A stretch of DNA of 64,000 nucleotides, from contig CACMQN010000003.1 in NCBI GenBank assembly GCA_902615855.1, positions 1-64,000 of the forward strand, given 5' to 3'. A program made the translations under genes and the position numbers. Below the pieces are notes generated by a model that was given only the letters and a program-made list of their open reading frames with translations, was not told the origin of the DNA and made no database searches. Within the stretch, counting starts at the first letter, position 1, and every line of letters begins with the position of its first letter. Below, piece after piece: positions 56,865 through 64,000 of the stretch. Source of the stretch: an uncultured Candidatus Actinomarina sp. (GTDB lineage Bacteria > Actinomycetota > Acidimicrobiia > Actinomarinales > Actinomarinaceae).

Positions 56865-57515
56865 CTAGTTACTATTTATTTGTGATAATTGACCAATTTT
56901 CATATCATCTAACAAAAAATTTCCAATAGAAATTCTCTTTAAATTTTTAATCTCAACTTTATTTTTTGCAAAAACTCTTCTAATTTCTCTGTTTTTTCCA
57001 GTACAGAGAGTTACTTTATATTCAAATTTATTAAGCTTACTTAATTTATTTATTACAAGTTTTTCGTTTTTATCAGTTACAACTTTTTTAAAAGAGTTAA
57101 AGTCAATCGGTTGTGAAACGGTTGCTATGTATTCTTTTTCATAGCCCTTTGAAGGATGATTTATATTGTTCAGCCAATCTCCATCATTGCTTAAAAGCAT
57201 CAAGCCTTCAGAATCTTTATCAAGTCTTCCACTATATTTAAGTGAATTATCATTAATGATGTCGTATATAGTCTTAGATTTTCCTTGAGCTTTTGTAGAG
57301 CAGATATATCCTATTGGTTTATAAAATTTGAAATATTTATAAACAATCTTTGAAGATAAAATTTTGTTTTGATATGTGATTACATCTGTAGTCATAATAT
57401 CTTGCCCTATAACTGCAAGTTTATTATTGACAGTTATTTTTTTTGCTTTAATTAATTCATCAGCATTTCTTCTTGATGTATTGAGGTGAAGAGCTAAATA
57501 TTTATTTATTCTCAA
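56865..57515 (-). CDS. rluB: Ribosomal large-subunit pseudouridine synthase, RluB/RsuA type
   Basis: The 216-residue protein has an N-terminal S4 domain (MRINKYLALHLNTSRRNADELI) and a catalytic domain with the invariant aspartate in SGRLDKDSEGLMLLSNDG. GKNREIRRVFA is the conserved late motif. It modifies one uridine in rRNA, probably 23S by analogy. It directly follows scpB, the usual order. Confidence 0.92.
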   Translation of the reverse strand: MRINKYLALHLNTSRRNADELIKAKKITVNNKLAVIGQDIMTTDVITYQNKILSSKIVYKYFKFYKPIGYICSTKAQGKSKTIYDIINDNSLKYSGRLDKDSEGLMLLSNDGDWLNNINHPSKGYEKEYIATVSQPIDFNSFKKVVTDKNEKLVINKLSKLNKFEYKVTLCTGKNREIRRVFAKNKVEIKNLKRISIGNFLLDDMKIGQLSQINSN

Positions 57516-58043
57516 TTATTCTTCTTCAGATGGCGATGAGAAATATTCACCGATAGTAGGTAAATCATTTAAACTTTCAAAGCCTGTTTTATCTAAAAAC
57601 TCATCTGTCGTTGAATATAAAATAGGACTACCAGGTACGTCCAGCTCCCCTGACTTGTAGACAAGACCTCGGGACTCAAGAGTCTTTATAGATGATTCAG
57701 ATTCTACTCCCCTGATCTCAGAAACTTTTAACTTTGTAACTGGTTGTTCATATGCAATTATCGCAAGAGTTTCTAAAGCTGGCGTTGATAAGCCTTTTAA
57801 AACTGATGGAGGCTTTACTGAATCTAAATATTTTGGTATATCATTTACAGTCACTAAATCAGATTTCGTTGAATCAAATCGTAAATAAAATCCAAAATCA
57901 AGATTGGTTAAGTCGTTGTTAATTTCATCAAATAATTTAAATAATTTATTTCCATCTATCTCTAGTAGTTCTTCAAAATAGGAGTTTTGTACAGGGCCAT
58001 CACTTACCAAAAGGGTCGCGGTTATGATTTTTTTATTCTTCAT
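57516..58043 (-). CDS. scpB: Segregation and condensation protein ScpB
   Basis: ScpB binds ScpA and the SMC condensin. The 175-residue protein consists of two winged helices; LETLAIIAYEQPVTKLKVSEIRG is the signature. I set the start at the ATG giving MKNKKIITATLLVS, which overlaps scpA by 11 nt; a further ATG nine codons upstream would overlap by 38 nt. SMC itself is not in the window. Confidence 0.9.
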   Translation of the reverse strand: MKNKKIITATLLVSDGPVQNSYFEELLEIDGNKLFKLFDEINNDLTNLDFGFYLRFDSTKSDLVTVNDIPKYLDSVKPPSVLKGLSTPALETLAIIAYEQPVTKLKVSEIRGVESESSIKTLESRGLVYKSGELDVPGSPILYSTTDEFLDKTGFESLNDLPTIGEYFSSPSEEE

Positions 58044-58743
58044 AATTTTTTTCAATCTTAATAAGCTCATTATTATTAACTTGTTCTGCTTTTACAAATC
58101 CCCAACGTATTGCTTCAAGTAAAGCTAAAAAAATTGCAACTGCTTGTTCAGAAGTCTCAACTTCAGAGGCAAGCTCTTCAAAAGAAGTATTTAATCTTTT
58201 ATCTACATTAGACAATAAAGAATTGATCGCTTCATCAATGTCAGGTAAATCGTACTCGATATGATCAAAGCCTTTAATTGATTTATATCTAATAAAAACT
58301 TCTTTGGCTGTTTCTTGAAATATTTTTTTATCAATAGTTATTTCAATATCAGGTTTACTAAATAGATTTAAAGTCTGATAATATTTAAAAGCACTTATAG
58401 ACATTTCATTTTCGCGTATTCTTGAGGCAAGAGCAATTCCAACTTCTGAAAAAGCTTTGAACTGTAATAATCTTGCAAATGCCAAATCTTTGTCCTTAAT
58501 CAATTGAATTTCGTCAATCCAATCAACATCTTCATTTTGGGGAAGTAAACTTTTAGCTTTCAATTCAAATAATGACGCAACTAGCAAAACAATCTCTGAA
58601 AAACTATCAATATCTTTTCTAACATTTTCGACATTTAAAGATGAGAAGAGATTTAATAGGTTAGTGTTTAAATCTTCATTTTTATTATTAGAAAAATCGA
58701 TAAGTAATGATTTAAGATTTGAAATTAAGTCATTTAAATCCAT
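58033..58743 (-). CDS. scpA: Segregation and condensation protein ScpA
   Basis: This is the kleisin subunit that bridges the SMC heads. The 236-residue protein starts MDLNDLISNLKSLLIDF and contains SEIVLLVASLFELKAKSLLP, the family hallmark, and a C-terminal winged helix ending VAIFLALLEAIRWGFVKAEQ. It follows the HD-domain gene with a one-base overlap. Confidence 0.9.
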   Translation of the reverse strand: MDLNDLISNLKSLLIDFSNNKNEDLNTNLLNLFSSLNVENVRKDIDSFSEIVLLVASLFELKAKSLLPQNEDVDWIDEIQLIKDKDLAFARLLQFKAFSEVGIALASRIRENEMSISAFKYYQTLNLFSKPDIEITIDKKIFQETAKEVFIRYKSIKGFDHIEYDLPDIDEAINSLLSNVDKRLNTSFEELASEVETSEQAVAIFLALLEAIRWGFVKAEQVNNNELIKIEKNYEE

Positions 58744-59216
58744 TAATAATCAGTTTTATCCAATATGAAATGTTTATTCTGTAATAGTTCTTTTTTATAG
58801 TATTGAATAATGTCATCATTGACAGAATATTTTTCTAATTCAGTTAAGCCGTATATTTCATGATCAAGATATAAACGAGATTTATCATTGTTTATAATTT
58901 TCAGTTCAGAAAATATCCTAAATATCCATGAAAAATGTGATATTGATTTTCCAATGTCATGAATAAGAGAAAGAGTAAATAAACTATTTAACGACTCCAA
59001 TTCTTTAATAGATAGTGATTCATTATCAAAAGACATATCTATTGTGCGCTCAAGAACTTCTACAGAATGATGCCTGTCTTGCATTGAGAGTTGCCAAAAT
59101 AATCTTAGAAGATTATCGTCGTTTAGTTGTTGCATGACTTTAATCTGATCTTCAACTGGAAGATGTTTATAAAACAAAAACCTAATTGCTCTTTTGATTT
59201 TTAAATATAATTTCAT
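58743..59216 (-). CDS. HD-domain protein, putative phosphohydrolase
   Basis: The 157-residue protein is mostly helical. DRHHSVEVLERT, LSLIHDIGKSISHFSWIFRIF and YLDHEIYGLTELEKY supply the His, His-Asp and His residues of an HD metal site. HD proteins hydrolyse phosphate esters, often of nucleotides or cyclic dinucleotides. The substrate is unknown. It sits between xerD and scpA, where many actinobacteria carry a ParA-like gene, with 1-4 nt overlaps on both sides. Confidence 0.7.
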   Translation of the reverse strand: MKLYLKIKRAIRFLFYKHLPVEDQIKVMQQLNDDNLLRLFWQLSMQDRHHSVEVLERTIDMSFDNESLSIKELESLNSLFTLSLIHDIGKSISHFSWIFRIFSELKIINNDKSRLYLDHEIYGLTELEKYSVNDDIIQYYKKELLQNKHFILDKTDY

Positions 59217-60094
59217 GCTCTTGGATGACTCTCTTTAAATATTTCTACCAAAAATTCCTTGGTTAATTTAGTATAAATCTTTGTTGTAGAAACTGATGTA
59301 TGTCCTAATAATTCTTGTAGTGTTCTCAAGTCACATCCTGCCTCAAGCATATGTGTAGCAGCACTATGTCTTAATGTGTGTGGATGAACTGATAAGGCAT
59401 TATCGGAAAGTGTTGCAGACTTTTTAATAATTCTAAAAATTGCTGATCTATCGAGCTGATTCATGTTTTTTGATAAAAATAAGTATGGTTCTTGAGTATT
59501 TAACTCATCACGAAATTTTAAGTACTTTAATAAATTAATTTTTAATTCAGAACCTATCGGAACAATTCTCTGTTTAGAACCTTTTCCAAATAGCTTTACA
59601 AAATCTTCTTCAAAATCTAAATCTGATACTCTCACGTCACATAGTTCCGAAACTCTACAGGCAGTTGAGTACATAAAGTCAATCAACGTTAAATTTCTAG
59701 AGTTCATATAGTTTGTGTGATTATAGATGTTTATTAATCTATTTATGTCTGATACTGATATGGTTTCAGGTAGATATGAGCCTTTTTTTAAACTAACTTT
59801 CTCAACAACTATCTGATATTCCTCATTATCTAAATTAAACCAATCAATATATTGATTTATAGATGAAATTTTTCTTATCTTTGAATTATCAGATTTGTCA
59901 TTTAATTCTGAAGTTATGAATAGCTCAATAAGATCATTATTTATTATATTTTCACCGGTAAATTCTAAAAATTGAGTTATATCTGATTCATATGCGCTTA
60001 TAGTGTTTGCTGATAGCCCTTTTTTAAATTTTAAAAAATTTGCAAACTCTAGGACTAAATCTTTGTTACTTTTCTTTGATTGTTTCTGAGACAA
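59213..60094 (-). CDS. xerD: Tyrosine recombinase XerD
   Basis: This recombinase resolves chromosome dimers at dif. The 293-residue protein has an N-terminal SAM-like core-binding domain and a catalytic domain with Arg147 (CRVSE), Lys171/174 (GKGSKQR), His239 and Arg242 (HTLRH), His265 (LGH) and the nucleophile Tyr274 (TKIY). All catalytic residues are present. It starts at TTG, overlapping the pyrG 3' end by 29 nt. The housekeeping position argues against a mobile-element integrase. Confidence 0.9.
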   Translation of the reverse strand: MSQKQSKKSNKDLVLEFANFLKFKKGLSANTISAYESDITQFLEFTGENIINNDLIELFITSELNDKSDNSKIRKISSINQYIDWFNLDNEEYQIVVEKVSLKKGSYLPETISVSDINRLINIYNHTNYMNSRNLTLIDFMYSTACRVSELCDVRVSDLDFEEDFVKLFGKGSKQRIVPIGSELKINLLKYLKFRDELNTQEPYLFLSKNMNQLDRSAIFRIIKKSATLSDNALSVHPHTLRHSAATHMLEAGCDLRTLQELLGHTSVSTTKIYTKLTKEFLVEIFKESHPRA

Positions 60095-61694
60095 TGTTTT
60101 CTGATTTTATTGATATGTTTTTAATTGAAGCAAGTACAAATTCTTTGAATAAAGGAGCTGGGTCCCATGGCCTTGATTTAAATTCAGGATGAAATTGCGA
60201 AGCTATAAAAAACGGGTGGTCTGGAATTTCTATCATTTCAACTAAATTATTGTCTGGGGAAACTCCTCCAATTTTTAGACCTTTTTCTACTAATATATCT
60301 CTATATTTATTATTCACTTCATACCTATGCCTGTGTCTTTCATAAATTACTTCATCACTATAAATTTGTGCAGCTAATGAATCATCATTTAATTTACATG
60401 GGTACGTACCTAGTCTCATAGATGCACCAATATCATCTTTTTCTAAATCTTGATTTGGTAGTAAATCAATCACATAATTTTTTGTATTTTTTGAAAATTC
60501 TGAAGAGTTTGCATCATCAATTCCACAAACATTTCTTGCAAATTCGATTACAGCACATTGTAATCCTAAACATATACCTAAAAATGGAATGTTATTTTTT
60601 CTAATGTACTCTATTGCTGAAATCTTTCCTTCTATCCCCCTGTATCCAAATCCTCCTGGAACAATAACTCCGTCCATATCTTGTAGGTTCCCTACTTCAA
60701 AATTATCTGCATCTATCCAGTGAAGATCAAGTTTTACTTTATTTTGAAGACATGCATGATTAAGTGACTCTACAACAGAGAGGTAGCTATCTGGCAATCC
60801 AAAATATTTTCCGAGGATTGCAATCTTAACCGATTCATTTGCTTCAAGTTTTAGATTTACCATTGTCTTCCATTCTTCTAATGACGGTTCATTAGTTTGT
60901 AGATTCAATCTCTCATCTACTGCTTTATCCAGTCCTTCATCACGCATCCTCAAAGGAACGGCATAAATATCATCTAAATCTGGAGCATTAATTACATTAT
61001 TTACTGCAACATCGCAAAATAATGAAACTTTGCTCTTTATCTCATCATTAAGTTCTCTGTCTGATCTCAAAACAATTAAATCTGGAGAGATACCTGCTGC
61101 TCTTAACAAAGATACGGAATGTTGAGTAGGTTTTGTTTTTAATTCGGTACTTGGACCGATAAAAGGTACCAATGTGACATGAATAAACATTACGTTTTCA
61201 GTTCCTAATTCTTTTCTTATTTGTCTTGCAGCTTCAAGAAATGGAAGAATTTCAATATCTCCAACGGTTCCCCCAATTTCTGTGATTTGAACATCTACAT
61301 CATTTGAAATCCCCTTGATTCTTCTTTTTATTTCATCAGTAATATGGGGAATGACTTGAACAGTTGCACCTAAGTAATCTCCTTTTCTCTCACTTTCAAT
61401 TACTTTTCTATAAATACTTCCAGTGGTAACGTTGGAGTCTTTTCTTAAATTAACACCTGTAAACCTTTCATAATGTCCAAGATCTAAATCAGTTGTTGCT
61501 CCATCTTCAGTTACAAAAACTTCACCATGTTGAAAGGGATTCATTGTATCCGGATCAACATTAATATAAGGATCTAATTTTTGATTTATAACGCTTAATC
61601 CACGAGCTTTGAGAAGGTTTCCAAGAGACGCAGATGTAATCCCTTTACCAAGACCAGAGACAACACCACCGGTGACAAAAATGTATTTGGTCAC
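60066..61694 (-). CDS. pyrG: CTP synthase
   Basis: This enzyme aminates UTP to CTP with glutamine. The 542-residue protein has the synthase domain ([30 protein letters not shown]-like [23 protein letters not shown]) and the glutaminase domain with Cys in [11 protein letters not shown] and the His-Glu pair in [13 protein letters not shown]. Full length. It begins 37 nt downstream of nadK. Confidence 0.96.
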   Translation of the reverse strand: MTKYIFVTGGVVSGLGKGITSASLGNLLKARGLSVINQKLDPYINVDPDTMNPFQHGEVFVTEDGATTDLDLGHYERFTGVNLRKDSNVTTGSIYRKVIESERKGDYLGATVQVIPHITDEIKRRIKGISNDVDVQITEIGGTVGDIEILPFLEAARQIRKELGTENVMFIHVTLVPFIGPSTELKTKPTQHSVSLLRAAGISPDLIVLRSDRELNDEIKSKVSLFCDVAVNNVINAPDLDDIYAVPLRMRDEGLDKAVDERLNLQTNEPSLEEWKTMVNLKLEANESVKIAILGKYFGLPDSYLSVVESLNHACLQNKVKLDLHWIDADNFEVGNLQDMDGVIVPGGFGYRGIEGKISAIEYIRKNNIPFLGICLGLQCAVIEFARNVCGIDDANSSEFSKNTKNYVIDLLPNQDLEKDDIGASMRLGTYPCKLNDDSLAAQIYSDEVIYERHRHRYEVNNKYRDILVEKGLKIGGVSPDNNLVEMIEIPDHPFFIASQFHPEFKSRPWDPAPLFKEFVLASIKNISIKSENIVSETIKEK

Positions 61695-61731
61695 ATTGAA
61701 ACTTTAGCATATAAAGAATTAAATAAAAGGA

Positions 61732-62529
61732 CTATCTTAAAATTTGATTTAAAAATAAATCTAACTTTGGATCATTATCTGTACCAAGTATGTTTATAGA
61801 TTTATCTGATAAGCCATAAACATACTTCAGATTCTGATCACTTTTTTCTTGAACTTCAACAACACCATCAAATTGAATGGCATAATTTTGATTCTTATTT
61901 ATTGATACTTCAATCAAACTACTTTTCTCAATGACTATCGATCTTGGAAACTTTGAAAATGGAGAAATTGGTGTAATAGATATAACATCTAGATTATTTT
62001 GAATAATTGGACCACCAGCAGAGTAATTGTATGCGGTAGAGCCAAGTGATGTTGACAGGATTAGACCATCAGCACGTAATTTTACTTTTTGTCCATACAT
62101 AGTTAATTCCAAATCAAGAATCCTGGTTGGAGAATTTTTAATAATAACAACTTCATTGAAAGCAGGGAGGCTAAGGTCATTATTCTGAATTATTGCTTTT
62201 CTTTTAACAACATCGTAATCCTCATTTTTCCAAGACTTAAGAATATTTTGAAGATTTTCAGAAGATGATACTAAATAACCTAATCTCCCAGGACCAATCG
62301 TGATTAAGGAAGTATTTTTCTCCCACGCAACTCGCATTGCTTTTAGAGCTGTGCCGTCACCACCAATGCTTATAATTAAGTCGGGGTCAATCTTATTTAA
62401 TTCTTTTGAATCTGATTCGACGTCAAATACATCGTATTTTAAATTGTTTTTCTCAACAGTTTTGAAAATGTCATCAGATATTTTTTTTGATAGGTACTTT
62501 TTAGATGAAATTATTAATAAATTCTTCAC
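61732..62529 (-). CDS. nadK: NAD kinase
   Basis: This enzyme phosphorylates NAD to NADP. The 265-residue protein has ISIGGDGTALKAMR (GGDGT), GRLGYL, the adenine-binding NE in PAFNEVVI, and STSLGSTAYNYSAGGPI. It starts at GTG. A TATAAT on the same strand lies eight bases before the start, suggesting a leaderless or near-leaderless mRNA. The order nadK ... pyrG ... xerD is actinobacterial; recN, which often follows nadK, is missing here. Confidence 0.93.
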   Translation of the reverse strand: MKNLLIISSKKYLSKKISDDIFKTVEKNNLKYDVFDVESDSKELNKIDPDLIISIGGDGTALKAMRVAWEKNTSLITIGPGRLGYLVSSSENLQNILKSWKNEDYDVVKRKAIIQNNDLSLPAFNEVVIIKNSPTRILDLELTMYGQKVKLRADGLILSTSLGSTAYNYSAGGPIIQNNLDVISITPISPFSKFPRSIVIEKSSLIEVSINKNQNYAIQFDGVVEVQEKSDQNLKYVYGLSDKSINILGTDNDPKLDLFLNQILR

Positions 62530-62537
62530 TAGGATAT

Positions 62538-62543
62538 ATTATA
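62538..62543 (-). promoter_or_regulatory. Putative -10 element of nadK
   Basis: TATAAT on the - strand ends eight bases before the GTG start of nadK. The matching -35 is not convincing. The 36-nt region also serves the divergent rhomboid gene, which instead has an AGGAG six to seven bases before its GTG. Confidence 0.4.
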
Positions 62544-62565
62544 CGTATCTTCTTAGGAGTACAAA

Positions 62566-63273
62566 GTGATACCAATTTCAGATATAAATCCAGCAAAAAG
62601 AAATCCAATTATTTCAAGAATCTTTATTGTTGCTTCAATAATTGTTTACGTACTTATTCAGCCAAAAAATCCTAGTGAGCTTTTTAATTTTTTTTATGAA
62701 TTTGCTGCTATACCTTGTGAGATTTTTAACAATAGACCATTGTCAATAGATCAGTACTATAACAATGATTGTTCCGCTCTAACCAGTAATATTGTTTTCG
62801 AAAATAAAAATATTTTTTTAAGCCTATTCCTATCCAATATTTTCCACGCAAATTTTATACACATATTAGGAAACCTTTGGAGTTTTTGGATATTTGGAAA
62901 CAATATAGAAGATGTTTTAGGAAAAGCTAGATTTATTATATTTCTTTTTATGACTGGATTGTTCAGCATGTTTGCTCACGTTTTTTTAAATTTTAATGAT
63001 ATTAATCCAATTGTTGGAGCATCAGGTATAGTATCGGCATTAATGGGTGCTTATGTATATTTATTTCCAAATGCTCAATTACTTGTTCTTGTTCCTTTTG
63101 GATTTTTATTTCCAACAACAATAAGAGCAAAATTCTTTATGATTTTTTGGTTTTTTTCTCAAATTGTTATAGCTTTACAAAATAATAATATTTCATGGGA
63201 AGCTCATATTGGAGGATTTTTAATTGGATATTTAGTTCTTAGAATTTTCAATTATAGAAGATACACTCTGTGA
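62566..63273 (+). CDS. Rhomboid-family intramembrane serine protease
   Basis: The 235-residue protein has about six membrane helices. HANFIHILGNLW supplies the conserved Asn and His, VGASGIVSALMG the catalytic serine (GASG), and WEAHIGGFLIGY the catalytic His. It starts at GTG behind AGGAG, which decides the start. A loop of about 50 residues after the first helix has three cysteines. Substrates are unknown. It overlaps the convergent HAD gene by 42 nt. Confidence 0.88.
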   Translation: MIPISDINPAKRNPIISRIFIVASIIVYVLIQPKNPSELFNFFYEFAAIPCEIFNNRPLSIDQYYNNDCSALTSNIVFENKNIFLSLFLSNIFHANFIHILGNLWSFWIFGNNIEDVLGKARFIIFLFMTGLFSMFAHVFLNFNDINPIVGASGIVSALMGAYVYLFPNAQLLVLVPFGFLFPTTIRAKFFMIFWFFSQIVIALQNNNISWEAHIGGFLIGYLVLRIFNYRRYTL

Positions 63274-63993
63274 AAAAGTATCGAACTTAAAATCTGCTAT
63301 ATCTTCATCCAAATAGTTTTTTATTGAAGATTCAACAAGATAAGATTTTGCATCAATCTTTTTTGCAAGTAACACATCCGTATCAACTCTATCTCCAATA
63401 ACAGCAAAAATCTTAGGGAATTGTTTTAACAAATACTCTAAATAGAAGGAATCTGGTTTTCCAAAAGAGTTAATACTTGATCCAACTAAGTTTTCAATTT
63501 CCCGTACTATCGCACCATTACCATCTTTAAATTCATGATCGTTAATTGGAAAAGTGAGATCTTTATTCATAGCAATAACATCAACGCCTCTGTTAAAAGC
63601 ATCCGCTATGTTTTCGACATCATATCGTGAAAATGAATCTGTTCTCCCTATTAGGATAGTTTCTGATTTATCAATTGGAAAAAGTTCAGTTGTTATGGTC
63701 TTTACATATTTTTGTAAATTGGATGAACCATGCACATAAATTTTATTATCTAAATTCTCTAGATAGTCTTTTAAAATTACTAATGGGCTAACAATATCAT
63801 TAAGATTTATTTCATTAGAAAGCATATTTTCTAATTTTCTTTTTATTTGATAAGGAGTCTCTGAACTGTTGTTTGTTATGAAAATAAATTTAAAATTATT
63901 ATTTTTAGCTTGGTTAATAGAATCTTTTACTCCAGGAATAATTTTTGATTGAAGATAAATAGTTCCATCAAGGTCTGTAGCGATTATGTTCAC
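63232..63993 (-). CDS. HAD-superfamily phosphatase, NagD-like
   Basis: The 253-residue protein has motif I ATDLDGTIY near the N-terminus, motif II ITNNSS, the cap region, and motif III/IV in FGKPDSFYLEYLL and AVIGDRVDTDV. This is the NagD/4-nitrophenylphosphatase subgroup, often acting on sugar or glycerol phosphates. A GTG is the apparent start; seven bases of the window remain upstream and no stop is seen in that frame, so a slightly earlier start cannot be excluded. The order HAD-(tlyA)-nadK is known in actinobacteria; here a rhomboid gene takes the middle place. Confidence 0.88.
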   Translation of the reverse strand: MNIIATDLDGTIYLQSKIIPGVKDSINQAKNNNFKFIFITNNSSETPYQIKRKLENMLSNEINLNDIVSPLVILKDYLENLDNKIYVHGSSNLQKYVKTITTELFPIDKSETILIGRTDSFSRYDVENIADAFNRGVDVIAMNKDLTFPINDHEFKDGNGAIVREIENLVGSSINSFGKPDSFYLEYLLKQFPKIFAVIGDRVDTDVLLAKKIDAKSYLVESSIKNYLDEDIADFKFDTFSQSVSSIIENSKN

Positions 63994-64000
63994 GTTTCTT

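Noticed and set aside
59213-60094. Tyrosine recombinase as integrase of a mobile element
   Set aside because: It lies in the conserved pyrG-xerD-scpA-scpB order, shows a complete XerD-type motif set, and no attachment repeats or phage genes flank it.

Overview
The window is strongly AT-rich, densely packed bacterial DNA with one complete rRNA operon (16S-23S-5S) and about 63 protein genes. Several features point to a streamlined actinobacterium. There is an mIHF-type H2TH protein (mihF) next to gmk-rpoZ-coaBC-priA. There is a pgsA / FHA (GarA-like) / MerR (FtsR-like) / BFN (DUF151) / second MerR block in the order known from mycobacteria. The pdxS-pdxT-yebC-...-yajC-secD-secF-rel-hisS and nadK-pyrG-xerD-scpA-scpB-rluB-cmk-der orders are also actinobacterial. 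The very low GC, near-absent intergenic DNA and shortened proteins resemble the marine planktonic lineage 'Candidatus Actinomarina'. That name is inference from composition and synteny; it was not tested by 16S comparison.

Region 1 (1-26.4 kb, all +): thirty genes from pdxS to ribH with no gap above about 21 nt. They cover vitamin B6 synthesis (pdxST), YebC, a small PD-(D/E)XK nuclease where ruvCAB would be expected, queuosine tRNA modification (queA-tgt), the Sec accessory membrane complex (yajC-secD-secF), the stringent-response enzyme Rel, three tRNA synthetases (hisS, aspS, alaS), ruvX-mltG-efp-nusB-mihF-gmk-rpoZ-coaBC-priA-def-fmt-rpe, and riboflavin synthesis (ribD-ribE-ribBA-ribH). Region 2 (26.4-32.7 kb, +): a promoter and a terminator-like hairpin precede infC-rpmI-rplT-pheS-pheT-mpg-tyrS. 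Region 3 (32.7-37.83 kb, +): the rRNA operon, with no tRNA in the spacer, long inverted repeats flanking 16S and 23S, and a strong terminator.

Region 4 (37.8-43.7 kb) is more accessory. It holds two tandem paralogous membrane proteins of unknown family, a metallo-beta-lactamase-fold hydrolase, a gamma-glutamyltransferase-like protein, SURF1, an epoxide-hydrolase-like alpha/beta hydrolase and adenosine deaminase. Region 5 (43.6-53.7 kb, all -): read in its own direction, an oligopeptide ABC transporter (binding protein, two permeases, two ATPases), pgsA, FHA, MerR/FtsR, a D-alanyl-D-alanine carboxypeptidase that appears to use an ATT start, BFN, MerR and a second PD-(D/E)XK-like protein. Region 6 (53.9-64 kb): der, ispH (opposite strand), cmk, rluB, scpB, scpA, an HD-domain protein, xerD, pyrG, nadK, a rhomboid protease (opposite strand) and a HAD phosphatase.

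Most of the window is housekeeping. No prophage, insertion sequence, CRISPR array, tRNA gene or defence island was seen. The most unusual points are the Hjc-like nuclease at the ruvCAB locus, the PriA remnant without helicase or zinc motifs, the probable ATT start of the carboxypeptidase, the infC leader whose hairpin and U-run touch the start codon, the TyrRS with an altered HIGH motif, and the tandem membrane-protein pair behind a leaderless-type promoter after the rRNA terminator.
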